The notes beneath the pieces are model-generated. The model had not been told where the DNA came from and searched no databases. It was given only the letters and a program-made list of their open reading frames with translations. Positions 7,506 through 16,199 of a stretch of DNA of 64,000 nt are shown piece by piece. Both the position numbers and the translations under genes were made by a program. Origin of the DNA: Chryseobacterium sp. (GTDB lineage: Bacteria > Bacteroidota > Bacteroidia > Flavobacteriales > Weeksellaceae); contig JAPUEB010000044.1 of NCBI GenBank assembly GCA_027492795.1, forward strand, positions 1-64,000, in the 5' to 3' direction. The first letter of the stretch is position 1, and every line of letters begins with the position of its first letter.

Positions 7506-8993
7506 ATGGAAAAGAAACTCACCACTTCGTCAGGAGCGCCTTATTTTGAACATCAGGACTCACAAACCGTTGGCGAAAGAGGACCTGTATTGTTGCAGGA
7601 TTTTATTTTGCAGGAAAATCTAGCGCATTTCGTGCGTGAAAGAATTCCGGAACGTGTAGTTCACGCTAAAGGAAGCGGCGCTTATGGAAAATTTACCGTA
7701 ACCAACGATATTTCGCAATATACAAGAGCCAAACTTTTTTCGAAAATTGGAAATTCATGCAAAATGTTTGCGCGATTTTCCACAGTTGGAGGCGAAAAAG
7801 GCAGTGCAGATACGGCAAGAGATCCGAGAGGTTTTGCCCTAAAATTTTACACCGAAGACGGAAATTGGGACTTGGTAGGCAACAATACGCCTGTTTTTTT
7901 CATAAAAGACGCCAAAAAATTTCCGGATTTTATTCATACCCAAAAAAGAACGCCGAAAAACAACCTTCCTTCCGCCACGATGAAATGGGATTTTTGGAGT
8001 TTGAATCCGGAAAGTCTTCATCAGGTTTTGATTTTAATGTCGGATCGTGGAACTCCGCATGGTTATAGACATATGCATGGTTTTGGTTCTCACACTTTTT
8101 CGATGATTAATGGTGAAAATGAGAGAGTTTGGGTGAAATTTCATTTCAAAACAGAGCAGGGAATAAAAAATTTCAACAACGAGGAAGCCACAAAAATGGC
8201 GGGTGAAAACCCTGATTTTGCGCAGGAAGACCTTTGCAAAGCCATTGAAAACGGTGATTTCCCGAAATGGAAACTCTACATCCAAGTAATGACCGAAGAA
8301 CAGGCAAAAGAATTCCGTTGGAACCCTTTTGATGTAACGAAAGTTTGGTTTCAGGCTGAATTTCCATTGATTGAAGTGGGCGAAATGGAACTGAACGAAA
8401 TTCCGGCAAATTTCTTCGCGCACGTGGAACAATCGGCTTTTTCGCCGAGTAACCTGATTGACGGAATTAGTTTTTCGCCCGACAAAATGCTTCAGGGAAG
8501 ACTTTTTTCTTATCCGGATGCTCACAGATACAGATTGGGCGTAAATTCTCATCAGTTGGAAGTAAACCGTTGTCCGTTTGCGGTAAATAATTATCAACGA
8601 GATGGTTTCATGGCAGATTCTAAAGATTATGGAGATGCTCCAAATTATTTTCCAAACAGTTTCGACAACATAAAACCGGATGCTTCCTACAAAAATTTTG
8701 AGTATGAACTCGACAGCAATAAAGTAGCCAATTTCAACAGAAATGAAAACGATGACGACCATTACACGCAACCCGGTTTGCTTTACACAAAGGCAATGAA
8801 CACCGAAGACCGCGAACATTTGGTTCACAATATCATCCAAAGTATGAAGGGAATTGACGGCCCGAAACGCGACGAAATCATCAACCGCCAACTTTGCCAT
8901 TTTTTTCGCGCAAATGTGGAACTGGGCATGAAAGTCGCAAGCGGATTGCAAATAAATATTGACCAAAACACACTCTCGCACGCGAAAATGTAA
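7506..8993 (+). CDS. katA: monofunctional haem catalase
   Basis: Disproportionates hydrogen peroxide. The 495-residue size is that of small-subunit (clade 3) catalases. Visible landmarks are the distal-side block RIPERVVHAKGSGAYG with catalytic His at residue 53, GNWDLVGNNTPVFFIKD with the catalytic Asn at 126, FSTVGGEKGSADTARDPRGFA, and the proximal haem-ligand region RLFSYPDAHRYRLG. No signal peptide is present, so it is cytoplasmic. Divergent from oxyR, it is expected to be peroxide-induced through it. A good terminator follows 27 bp downstream of the stop. Confidence 0.96.
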   Translation: MEKKLTTSSGAPYFEHQDSQTVGERGPVLLQDFILQENLAHFVRERIPERVVHAKGSGAYGKFTVTNDISQYTRAKLFSKIGNSCKMFARFSTVGGEKGSADTARDPRGFALKFYTEDGNWDLVGNNTPVFFIKDAKKFPDFIHTQKRTPKNNLPSATMKWDFWSLNPESLHQVLILMSDRGTPHGYRHMHGFGSHTFSMINGENERVWVKFHFKTEQGIKNFNNEEATKMAGENPDFAQEDLCKAIENGDFPKWKLYIQVMTEEQAKEFRWNPFDVTKVWFQAEFPLIEVGEMELNEIPANFFAHVEQSAFSPSNLIDGISFSPDKMLQGRLFSYPDAHRYRLGVNSHQLEVNRCPFAVNNYQRDGFMADSKDYGDAPNYFPNSFDNIKPDASYKNFEYELDSNKVANFNRNENDDDHYTQPGLLYTKAMNTEDREHLVHNIIQSMKGIDGPKRDEIINRQLCHFFRANVELGMKVASGLQINIDQNTLSHAKM

Positions 8994-9019
8994 TTAAAAT
9001 TATTTACCAAAATACACAT

Positions 9020-9052
9020 AAAGGGAAAAAATTCGTGGCTTTTCCCTTTTTT
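9020..9052 (+). terminator. katA intrinsic terminator
   Basis: AAAGGGAAAA at 9020-9029 pairs with TTTTCCCTTT at 9040-9049, ten perfect pairs with a ten-base loop, followed by Ts. Confidence 0.75.
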
Positions 9053-9107
9053 GTTGCCAAAAATTTCTTAATTTGCGTTGATAATAATAATCAGTCCATA
9101 AATCATT

Positions 9108-9875
9108 ATGAATTACGAAAACCTAAACATAATTAAAGAAAACAAAACAACAATAATCACCATTACTCGTCCAACTGCACTAAACGCATTGAATGCAAAA
9201 ACGATTTCAGAACTTAATGAAGCTTTGGAAGAAGCAGGAAACGACGGCAATTGCAGAGCAATCATAATAACAGGAGATGGTGAAAAATCTTTCGTTGCAG
9301 GTGCAGATATTAAAGAATTTACCAACCTTAATTCCACAGAGGCGGAAGAACTTGCAAAAACAGGACAAAATGCGGTTTTCAACAAAATTGAAAATATGAA
9401 AAAACCGGTGATTGCAGCTGTAAATGGTTTTGCTTTAGGAGGCGGTTTGGAGCTCGCAATGGCTTGTCATATTCGGTACGCATCAGAAAATGCAAAATTG
9501 GGGCTTCCTGAAGTTACTTTGGGCTTAATTCCTGGTTACGGCGGAACACAAAGGCTTCCAAAGCTTGTAGGAAAAGGACTTGCAAACGAATTAATTTTTT
9601 CAGCAAAAATGATTTCTGCGCAAAGAGCAAAAGAAATAGGATTGGTGAATGATGTTTTTACTTTAGAAGAACTGTTACCAAAATCGAAAGAATTAGCCAC
9701 CACAATTGCGAAAAACTCTCCAATGGCAATTTCAAAAGCAATTGCCGCAGTTAATCTTTATGATACAGATAAAGGTTTTGAAAAAGAAATATCCTCTTTT
9801 GGGGAACTTTTTGAAATGGATGATAAGAAAGAGGGAGTGGCGGCGTTTATTGAGAAGAGAAAACCGGAATTCTAA
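9108..9875 (+). CDS. enoyl-CoA hydratase/isomerase family protein
   Basis: Crotonase-fold enzyme, 255 residues, matching the usual length of single-domain enoyl-CoA hydratases. The oxyanion-hole segments are visible as FVAGADIKEF (about 62-71) and NGFALGGGLELAMAC (about 104-118), and both catalytic glutamates are present, in GGGLELA and in LGLPEVTLGLIPGYGGTQRLP. The family hydrates trans-2-enoyl-CoA in fatty-acid or amino-acid degradation; the exact substrate cannot be read. No beta-oxidation partner is adjacent. About 50 bp of TACGAAT-type repeat text separates it from the deaminase gene. Confidence 0.9.
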   Translation: MNYENLNIIKENKTTIITITRPTALNALNAKTISELNEALEEAGNDGNCRAIIITGDGEKSFVAGADIKEFTNLNSTEAEELAKTGQNAVFNKIENMKKPVIAAVNGFALGGGLELAMACHIRYASENAKLGLPEVTLGLIPGYGGTQRLPKLVGKGLANELIFSAKMISAQRAKEIGLVNDVFTLEELLPKSKELATTIAKNSPMAISKAIAAVNLYDTDKGFEKEISSFGELFEMDDKKEGVAAFIEKRKPEF

Positions 9876-9927
9876 AGTACGAATTGAGAAGTACGAATTA
9901 CGAAATTGGAAATACGAAATCAAAAAA

Positions 9928-10353
9928 TTGAGTACAAATAAATTTGATATCGCTTACCTGAAAATGGCGAAAGAATGGGCAAAGTTGTCCTATTGCAAAA
10001 GAAAACAGGTGGGAGCACTGATTGTGAAAGACCGAATGATTATTTCCGACGGCTACAACGGAACGCCGTCCGGTTTTGAAAACAAATGCGAAGATGAGGA
10101 GGGAAAAACGCATTGGTATGTTTTGCACGCAGAAGCCAACGCAATTTTGAAATTGGCAAGTTCTACCCAATCTGCAAAAGATGCGACGCTTTATCTCACA
10201 ATGTCGCCTTGCAAAGAATGCAGCAAACTTGTTCTGCAAGCCGGAATTTCTCGATTGGTTTATATTGATGAATATTCGGACAACGAGGGCGTTGTATTCA
10301 TAAAAAATCATGGAATAGAAGTTCATAGAATTTCTGAAGAAGAACTTTTATAA
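9928..10353 (+). CDS. dCMP deaminase family protein
   Basis: Cytidine/deoxycytidylate deaminase fold of about 141 residues. The zinc site is complete: HAEANAI (His plus catalytic Glu) and SPCKEC (two Cys). The N-terminal block YLKMAKEWAKLSYCKRKQVGALIVKD and the SDGYNGTPSGFEN segment are typical of dCMP deaminases, which supply dUMP for dTMP synthesis. The frame is open far upstream over the hydratase gene, but that part is a shadow. The conserved start is near NKFDIAYLKMA, so TTG 9928 is preferred; ATG 9964 would cut into the first helix. The xerD gene follows after 37 bp. Confidence 0.88.
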   Translation: MSTNKFDIAYLKMAKEWAKLSYCKRKQVGALIVKDRMIISDGYNGTPSGFENKCEDEEGKTHWYVLHAEANAILKLASSTQSAKDATLYLTMSPCKECSKLVLQAGISRLVYIDEYSDNEGVVFIKNHGIEVHRISEEELL

Positions 10354-10390
10354 AATTAAAAAAAAGAAAAACTAACACAAAAACACACAA

Positions 10391-11299
10391 ATGATGAACT
10401 GGGATGAAAAAATTAAAGATTTTGAAAATTTTCTGAAATTTGAAAGAAATTTTTCAGACAACACTTTGGACGCTTACCTTCGGGATATTAGGAAATTAAA
10501 AACTTACGCCGAAGCAAATATAGAAGGAACAGGACCGGATGATATTACTTACATTCAGCTACAGGAACACCTTTTCCAGCTTTCAAAACAAAAATTTAGC
10601 GAGCGTTCGCAGGCACGATGGGTATCGTCCATCAAAGCATTTTTCAAGTACCTTCTTGAAGATGAAATCCGTCAGGATAATCCGGCCGCCTTATTGGAAG
10701 GGCCGAAATTAGGGCTATATCTTCCCGACACCCTAAGTCTTTCAGACGTGGAACGAATAATAGGCGCGATAGACATTTCCACAGATTTAGGAAAAAGAAA
10801 TTTGTGCATGATTGAGGTTCTGTACGGTTGCGGACTTCGCGTTTCAGAACTGATAGATCTAAAAATCTCCAACATCAATTTCAAGGAAAACTACCTGAGG
10901 GTGGAGGGAAAAGGCGATAAGACACGCTTTGTACCACTTGCCGAATTTACCTCGAAAATGATAAAGGACTACGTGAAAAATGTTCGTTCGCAATATAAAA
11001 TCAACAAAAAATGTGAGGATATTTTGTTCCTGAACAGTCGCGGCTCTTCCATGTCGCGCGTTATTGTTTTTATCATCATCAAAGAGCTTACGGAAAAAGC
11101 GGGCATCAGCAAGAAGATTTCTCCGCACACTTTCCGCCACTCATTTGCAACTCATTTGCTTCAAAACGGTGCAGATTTACGATATATTCAGGAAATGTTG
11201 GGGCATTCCAGCATTACAACCACAGAAATTTACACCCATTTGAAAACCGAGGAACTTCGGGACGTGATTTTGAATTATCATCCTCGTAACATTAACTAA
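10391..11299 (+). CDS. xerD: XerD-type site-specific tyrosine recombinase
   Basis: Tyrosine recombinase of 302 residues, the usual XerC/XerD size. The N-terminal SAM-like core-binding domain occupies about 1-95 (FENFLKFERNFSDNTLDAYLRDIRKL). The catalytic domain carries the full set: Arg in YGCGLRVSELIDL, Lys in GKGDKTRFVPL, HTFRHSFATHLL, then GHSSITTTEIYTH with the nucleophilic Tyr. Xer recombinases resolve chromosome dimers at dif. The XerD name rests on the overall N-terminal pattern. An alternative start is the adjacent second ATG. A NUDIX gene follows 14 bp later. Confidence 0.9.
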   Translation: MMNWDEKIKDFENFLKFERNFSDNTLDAYLRDIRKLKTYAEANIEGTGPDDITYIQLQEHLFQLSKQKFSERSQARWVSSIKAFFKYLLEDEIRQDNPAALLEGPKLGLYLPDTLSLSDVERIIGAIDISTDLGKRNLCMIEVLYGCGLRVSELIDLKISNINFKENYLRVEGKGDKTRFVPLAEFTSKMIKDYVKNVRSQYKINKKCEDILFLNSRGSSMSRVIVFIIIKELTEKAGISKKISPHTFRHSFATHLLQNGADLRYIQEMLGHSSITTTEIYTHLKTEELRDVILNYHPRNIN

Positions 11300-11313
11300 A
11301 TAAAGATCATCAA

Positions 11314-11814
11314 ATGAAATTCTGCCCAAAATGTGGCAACGAAACCCTCAATTGGGACGGCGAAAAAAAATGGAGCTGCAATTGTGGCTTCACGCTTTAC
11401 AATAACGTTGCTGGAGCTGTTGCTGTTGTCGTTCGCTGTGGTAATGAGGTTTTCTTTACGCGCAGAAATCAGGAACCCAAAAAAGGAAAACTGGATTTGG
11501 CGGGAGGTTTTGTAGATCCAAAAGAAAGCGCAGAAACCACCTGTGAACGTGAACTTTTTGAGGAACTACAACTAAATGTTGATAAAAGCAAACTGAAATA
11601 TCTCGCGAGTCTTCCCAACGTTTATCACTACAAGGAAATCGACTATAATACTCTGGATTTATTTTTTGAATATCGTGTTGAAACAAAATTCGATGTAAGC
11701 CCTGAAATCTCCGAAATTTCCGAAACTGTTTGGATTCCTATAAAAGAAATCAATTTGGACGATATTGCTTTTGATTCGCAGAAAGTTTTTTTGGGGAAAT
11801 ATATGAACTCTTAG
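11314..11814 (+). CDS. NUDIX hydrolase with N-terminal zinc ribbon
   Basis: The 166-residue protein begins with a short zinc-ribbon-like segment (FCPKCGNETL...WSCNCGF, four cysteines within about 28 residues) followed by a NUDIX domain. The NUDIX box is intact from residue 68 or so: GFVDPKESAETTCERELFEEL fits GX5EX7REUXEEXGU except for the last Gly. Such proteins hydrolyse nucleoside diphosphates linked to another moiety; the zinc-ribbon version recalls NADH-pyrophosphatase-like enzymes, but the substrate is not determined. It follows xerD closely and may be co-transcribed. Confidence 0.85.
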   Translation: MKFCPKCGNETLNWDGEKKWSCNCGFTLYNNVAGAVAVVVRCGNEVFFTRRNQEPKKGKLDLAGGFVDPKESAETTCERELFEELQLNVDKSKLKYLASLPNVYHYKEIDYNTLDLFFEYRVETKFDVSPEISEISETVWIPIKEINLDDIAFDSQKVFLGKYMNS

Positions 11815-11856
11815 AGTCTGACTAAATTTTTTTTATTTCAAAAATACAGTATCAGA

Positions 11857-12005
11857 AATTTTCTTTTCTCCCAACCCTTCCTTCGTGAACTGCGTTCGCA
11901 GACTTTTCGTGTGTGCTCAGGATGACATGGGTGGAAAATTTCTTCAAAATGAACCTTAATTTGCTCCTTTTAGGGTTGGGGAAAAAAATTAAGGTTCATT
12001 TTGAA
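11857..12005. repeat. nested inverted repeats, second copy of the CAGGATGACA element family
   Basis: An outer pair (CCCAACCCTTCCTTCG on the left, AGGGTTGGGGAAAA on the right) resembles the oxyR-katA hairpin and shares its CTCAGGATGACA core. Within and beyond it lies a perfect 20-bp inverted repeat: arm 11943-11962 pairs with 11986-12005 around a 23-base loop. The element separates the plus-strand NUDIX gene from the convergent haem-binding gene and may help terminate both. Confidence 0.75.
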
Positions 12006-12020
12006 AATTTAAATAGGCTT

Positions 12021-12479
12021 TTAGTAATTCCCATTTTTCAAAATCTCCTCAAAATAATTGGTTAAAACTTTACGTTCTGCATCATTAAGGTTAGCTTTTG
12101 GATGTTGCGCAATGTAACCGGGCATCGGCATTTTTCGCTCGCGAACCATTTCTATGGTTTTTTCTAGAATTGTTTGCTTGATATCTTTATTATAATCTCC
12201 CCAAACAGAAAAATTGGCATGCTCCCTTCCTTCGTTGATATGGTGTTTTATAGACCACGAAATAGGCGCAACATAGGCATATTTGGGATATTTGGTTTCA
12301 AAACTATGACAGTCGTAACAAGAGTTTTTTAAAATTTCCGAAACTTTTTTAGGTGGGTTTTGTACATCAACAAAATTTTTCTCTTTTCTTATCGGCGGAT
12401 TTGTTCTGTCCACGGGAATAAGTTGGATGCCCACAAATATCAATACAATCCACAATACGATTTTGGTTATTTTTTTCAT
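12021..12479 (-). CDS. haem-binding domain-containing (c-type cytochrome-like) protein
   Basis: The 152-residue protein has an N-terminal hydrophobic anchor/signal (KIVLWIVLIFVGIQLIP) and a single covalent haem motif CYDCH in SCYDCHSFETKYPKYAYVAPISW. The MPMPGYIAQHPKANL segment supplies a likely axial Met. This pattern is that of the Bacteroidota 'haem-binding domain' family, exported to the periplasm. Its ATG overlaps the stop of the Ig-like protein gene by 4 bp (ATGA), so the two are translationally coupled. The redox partner is unknown. Confidence 0.85.
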   Translation of the reverse strand: MKKITKIVLWIVLIFVGIQLIPVDRTNPPIRKEKNFVDVQNPPKKVSEILKNSCYDCHSFETKYPKYAYVAPISWSIKHHINEGREHANFSVWGDYNKDIKQTILEKTIEMVRERKMPMPGYIAQHPKANLNDAERKVLTNYFEEILKNGNY

Positions 12480-14227
12480 CTTCTAATTGGTTCTGCAGTC
12501 CTTATTAAATTTCCGTCTCTGTTCTGGTTGATATTGGGCAGATTATTCCTATTCGGTTGTGTTGCTTCTGTTGGCTTTGCTGGTGATGATGTGGCAGGTT
12601 TTTGCAAATCAAGTTTTCGTTTGTCTTTCAAATCCCAGTCTTCTTCTAACGTCCAAAGCGGTCTTATGTTGATTTTTTTATGGAAAATATATACATCTTC
12701 TGCAAATTTTCTTTGTGTGAAATCTGCTCCGTCCCAGTTTCCGTTGCCGTTATTATCAACCAAAATTCTCACAAAATATTCATCCGGCTTCAGGACGGGG
12801 AATTTTATTTCTGTAGCGGATGTGTATTGTTCGTAAATAACTTTCTCGGAAGAATTTAAAAGCTGAATCCAAAATTTGGAAACTGGTTTATTGATTAATT
12901 TTACTTTGAAGCTGCCATAATTCTGAATTTTGTCTGCCTCTATATTCCATTGATGGGTCTTTTTGATGGCATCATAAAAAGAAGAAACGGTTTCTTTTGG
13001 GATATTTAGTTTATATTTTTTTCCTTCCTGAAAATCTGCTTTCACTAAAATTTGATAACCATTGGTTTCAGAAATTTTTGCACTGAAAGGCACTACGGTT
13101 AAACTATCCAGAGTAAGTTTCCATTTTTCCGGCTGAATTTGGTTGATGTAATAATTTGATTTTAACTTAAGCTCTGAACCGGGTGGCAAAAGATTGCCGC
13201 CTTCATTCACCAATGTCATTTCATTTTGGGCGTTTCTTTTGTAGAAAAGTGAAACGGTATCTTTTTTAGCATCTGCATTGTAACTGAATTTTAAATTTTC
13301 TGAAGTTGCTCCTAAGTTTTGTTTCACTGCATCAAACCAAATTTTCACAGAGTCCGATTTGGGGCGGTGTGTAATTTTGTAATCCTTCAGTTTTTCGTTT
13401 AATGAAAGAACTTCTACTTTTTCCGGATTTCCTTCGAAAAGCATGACAATACCTCCTGGATTTTCTTTCATTTCCAAATATTTTAGTGGTTTTTGAGAAG
13501 GATATAGTGTAAGATTCAACCCTGAGATGGATTTTTCCAAAACCACCGCTTCTTTTTGGAACGCAATTTTTTCTTTGCCTACATCATAAATTGAATTTCC
13601 GTTTTCATCCTCAAAAGCGATAATTTGGTATGTTCCGGGTGTGAGATAATTCAGTTCATAATATCCATCTTCATCAGCTCTGGTAATGTAATAAGGCTTT
13701 TGGCGATAATCTATAGAATCTTTTTGCTGATAAAGCCCCACAACTCTGTTTACTTTAGCATCTGTTTTGGTTATCGCGCCTGCAAGATTTACTTCGCCGC
13801 TAATATAGGTATCATCTATTTTTTCACCTGTAGAAAATGCAAAATTGTAATAAGGAAGCGTGTTTCCTTCATTATAATCCTGTATGGAGCTTCCAAAATT
13901 AAAGCTGTAAGTGGTATTCGCCTGTAAGGTATCCTGCCACTGAATCAAAATTTCTTTTGTCGCCAAGTTGGAAGGAAGAATTTTTTTAATTTTTGTAAGT
14001 GGAGGAGAAATAATGAGGTTTTTTTGAATATCTTTCAAAGTAATATACTCATCAAATTGAATACGGAGTTCCCGAAGATCTCTAGGAACGTTCACACGCG
14101 GAGTATCAATATTGGATCCTAAAACACGGGGCGCAAGTGTATCTTTATCTCCACCAACAGGCGAACCGACACGAGCGCAGGAAACCAAAATAAAACCTAC
14201 AAAAATCAACTGAATGATTTGCTTCAT
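12476..14227 (-). CDS. Ig-like domain lipoprotein
   Basis: Large surface or periplasmic lipoprotein, 583 residues. The signal peptide ends in a lipobox, VSCARVGSPVGG, followed by a bacterial Ig-like domain (about 25-135, beginning KDTLAPRVLGSNIDTPRVNVPRDLRELRIQFDEYI). Further on are a carboxypeptidase-like beta-sandwich (around 220-275, EDGYYELNYLTPGTYQIIAFEDENGN) and a similar segment near the C-terminus (DEYFVRILVDNNGNGNWDGADF). The frame continues 68 codons upstream over the serine-hydrolase gene, but ATG 14227 with its lipoprotein signal is clearly the start. It is 28 bp downstream of the serine hydrolase gene, same strand. Function is unknown. Confidence 0.85.
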   Translation of the reverse strand: MKQIIQLIFVGFILVSCARVGSPVGGDKDTLAPRVLGSNIDTPRVNVPRDLRELRIQFDEYITLKDIQKNLIISPPLTKIKKILPSNLATKEILIQWQDTLQANTTYSFNFGSSIQDYNEGNTLPYYNFAFSTGEKIDDTYISGEVNLAGAITKTDAKVNRVVGLYQQKDSIDYRQKPYYITRADEDGYYELNYLTPGTYQIIAFEDENGNSIYDVGKEKIAFQKEAVVLEKSISGLNLTLYPSQKPLKYLEMKENPGGIVMLFEGNPEKVEVLSLNEKLKDYKITHRPKSDSVKIWFDAVKQNLGATSENLKFSYNADAKKDTVSLFYKRNAQNEMTLVNEGGNLLPPGSELKLKSNYYINQIQPEKWKLTLDSLTVVPFSAKISETNGYQILVKADFQEGKKYKLNIPKETVSSFYDAIKKTHQWNIEADKIQNYGSFKVKLINKPVSKFWIQLLNSSEKVIYEQYTSATEIKFPVLKPDEYFVRILVDNNGNGNWDGADFTQRKFAEDVYIFHKKINIRPLWTLEEDWDLKDKRKLDLQKPATSSPAKPTEATQPNRNNLPNINQNRDGNLIRTAEPIRR

Positions 14228-14255
14228 GAAAGAAATTTTCACAAATTTAATTAAT

Positions 14256-15518
14256 TTATTCGTCATCCACAGGCAAAGAATCGGCAGAAGCGTTTGCAGA
14301 ATCGGTTTTCTGCCCCATTGTTTTTTGAAGTCGGGCCACCTCCATAGGGTAATTTCCGAAAAGACTCGCCAAAGAAAGCGCAGAATACGGAGCGCGAGAA
14401 AATTTATTCCCAATGGCAATAATAGTAACATTAGAACCTAGCAAATGTCCGAAGACAGAATTCGTTCCGTGCCACCATCCTGTGTGATAAGTAAGTTTTG
14501 AACCATTGTCGTAAACCTTCATTCTAAATCCGATTCCGTAATTATTAACTCCAGGTTTTTCGTTGCTGTAAGGTTCAAAAACCATCTTCATTAAATCTGC
14601 TCGCAGAAAATTGGGAGCATACATCGCTCTGGAAAAATTCAACAAATCTCTTGGAGTTGTAAAAACGTTTTTATCTCCATAAATTAAATCCAACCTGTCG
14701 TAAGGATGAACTTTTGGACCTCTGTTGTAGAAAGACTTTGCTGCAGTAAGCGTATCTTTTTCCTGAAAAATATAAGTGTTTTTCATTTTCAGCGGTTCAA
14801 AAACCATCTGATGCATTGCTTCAGGAAAATTGGTTTTGGTTACTTTTTCTATGATTAAAGCTAAAAGCGCAAAATTGGTGTTACAATACATGAAACCTGT
14901 ATCGGGAGGTCTTGCTGCTTCAGGCTTGTAACGGATAAGCATATTGAGAACATCCTGATTGGTAAGAAATTTTTTAGAAAGTTCCACAGGTTGAGGCTCA
15001 ATTTTTTCAATAAAATATTCGTATTTCGGAAGTCCGCTTCTTTGTGTAAGCAAACTTTTTACAGTAACTCCTTGGTAAGGAAAATTTGGAAAAAACTTGG
15101 AAACCTCATCGTTCAAACCAATTTTACCCGCTTCTATAAGTTTCATCACCGCCATTGCTGTGATGGTTTTGCTGATAGAGGCTACATGAAGCGGCGTAGA
15201 TTTGGAAATGGGTTCTTGGTTATTATCCTGTGCAAAACCACTGTATTTTTCGTAAAGAATATGATCTCCTTTTGCTACCAAAAAACCTCCCCAAATGTTT
15301 CCTCCTTCCCAAATAGTTTTGTAGTATTCGTCAATTACCGCTGCAATAGAGTCTTCGTTGGGCTGTTTATTATCTTTTCTGTGGAAAACGTCCTTTATAT
15401 CAACATTTCCGAAATTGGGAAGTGTAGTTTGTTCTTTGTGATGAAAAAAAGGAATTTCTTTCTTACAGGATGTAAGCAAAATTAACCCCACCATACAGAG
15501 CCAATAAATGTTCTTCAT
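14256..15518 (-). CDS. serine hydrolase lipoprotein (class C beta-lactamase/esterase fold)
   Basis: The 420-residue protein has a lipoprotein signal (MKNIYWLCMVGLILLTSCKK). The penicillin-binding-like fold is marked by the SxxK nucleophile motif in ASISKTITAM and the Tyr-x-Asn-like motif in FMYCNTNFALL; the third motif may be HTGWWHGTNS. These enzymes include class C beta-lactamases, D-aminopeptidases and esterases, so resistance cannot be inferred from the fold. It leads a run with the Ig-like lipoprotein and haem-binding genes. Confidence 0.88.
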   Translation of the reverse strand: MKNIYWLCMVGLILLTSCKKEIPFFHHKEQTTLPNFGNVDIKDVFHRKDNKQPNEDSIAAVIDEYYKTIWEGGNIWGGFLVAKGDHILYEKYSGFAQDNNQEPISKSTPLHVASISKTITAMAVMKLIEAGKIGLNDEVSKFFPNFPYQGVTVKSLLTQRSGLPKYEYFIEKIEPQPVELSKKFLTNQDVLNMLIRYKPEAARPPDTGFMYCNTNFALLALIIEKVTKTNFPEAMHQMVFEPLKMKNTYIFQEKDTLTAAKSFYNRGPKVHPYDRLDLIYGDKNVFTTPRDLLNFSRAMYAPNFLRADLMKMVFEPYSNEKPGVNNYGIGFRMKVYDNGSKLTYHTGWWHGTNSVFGHLLGSNVTIIAIGNKFSRAPYSALSLASLFGNYPMEVARLQKTMGQKTDSANASADSLPVDDE

Positions 15519-15626
15519 ACTTTCTATTCAAATGCACGGCAATTTAGCAAAATCTTGAAATGTGAAAATATGATTAAAGTAATATTAAGATTTTTTTAAC
15601 AGAAACATAAGTTAAAAAAAAACAGT

Positions 15627-16199
15627 TTATTTTCTTCTGAACATCACCTTGTTGCCCACAGGAAGACGCACTTCAACGTCTTTGCCTTGAAACTGCTTTC
15701 TTTGCGCATCAGTTATCAAAGGGTTGAATTGCCAATAAAACAAATTCCTGTTGACTAATTTTGTTCTGATAGTAGTAGAGCCAACGCCACATTTTCCGAT
15801 GTAGAAGAAAATTAAGTCGGGTATCTGCAAGCCAAACCCCATACTTTTCAAACTGATTTCTCCTACAGTGTCATCCTTTAAAGAAAGGGTATTTTCAATA
15901 ATTTTTCCGTCAGAAATACGTGATATTTTATGTTTTACAACTAATGCATCTATGAAAAAAGTTTTCTTTTGATACTTTTCGTATATTTTTAGTGTTTTCT
16001 TCTTGATGTGCAATTCGGTAAGATTTCCGTTCTGTTCATTAATCCATTTTCCAACGTACTTATCAAGATGATTATTTACATCCTTCACATATCCATTTTC
16101 TGGTACGCCTTGATAATCTTCCATTGAAACAACCATTCTTTTGGGAGCACAAGCTGATAGGAGGGTCAATGTGAAAAATAAAAACAACCTCATTATCAT
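15627..16199 (-). CDS. hypothetical lipoprotein
   Basis: The 190-residue product starts with a lipoprotein signal, LFLFFTLTLLSACAPKR. No domain is recognised. The mature chain has a KYVGKWINEQNGNLTELHIKKKTLKIY block suggestive of a lipocalin-like beta fold. The start ATG overlaps the stop of the dehydrogenase gene by four bases (ATGA); a second ATG two codons in would give a slightly better signal peptide. Probably the last gene of the HU-thioesterase-dehydrogenase run. Confidence 0.65.
   Translation of the reverse strand: MIMRLFLFFTLTLLSACAPKRMVVSMEDYQGVPENGYVKDVNNHLDKYVGKWINEQNGNLTELHIKKKTLKIYEKYQKKTFFIDALVVKHKISRISDGKIIENTLSLKDDTVGEISLKSMGFGLQIPDLIFFYIGKCGVGSTTIRTKLVNRNLFYWQFNPLITDAQRKQFQGKDVEVRLPVGNKVMFRRK

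Noticed and set aside
8034-8981. 315-codon minus-strand frame antisense to katA
   Set aside because: No motif and unusual composition; katA is complete on the other strand.
10391-11299. Integrase of a mobile element
   Set aside because: No attachment repeats, tRNA or cargo genes nearby; length and motifs fit housekeeping XerD.
14228-14431. Upstream extension of the Ig-like lipoprotein
   Set aside because: It overlaps the serine-hydrolase gene and would bury the lipoprotein signal peptide that begins at 14227.
14256-15518. Beta-lactamase resistance determinant
   Set aside because: SxxK alone is shared by esterases and peptidases, and the lipoprotein context does not point to resistance.
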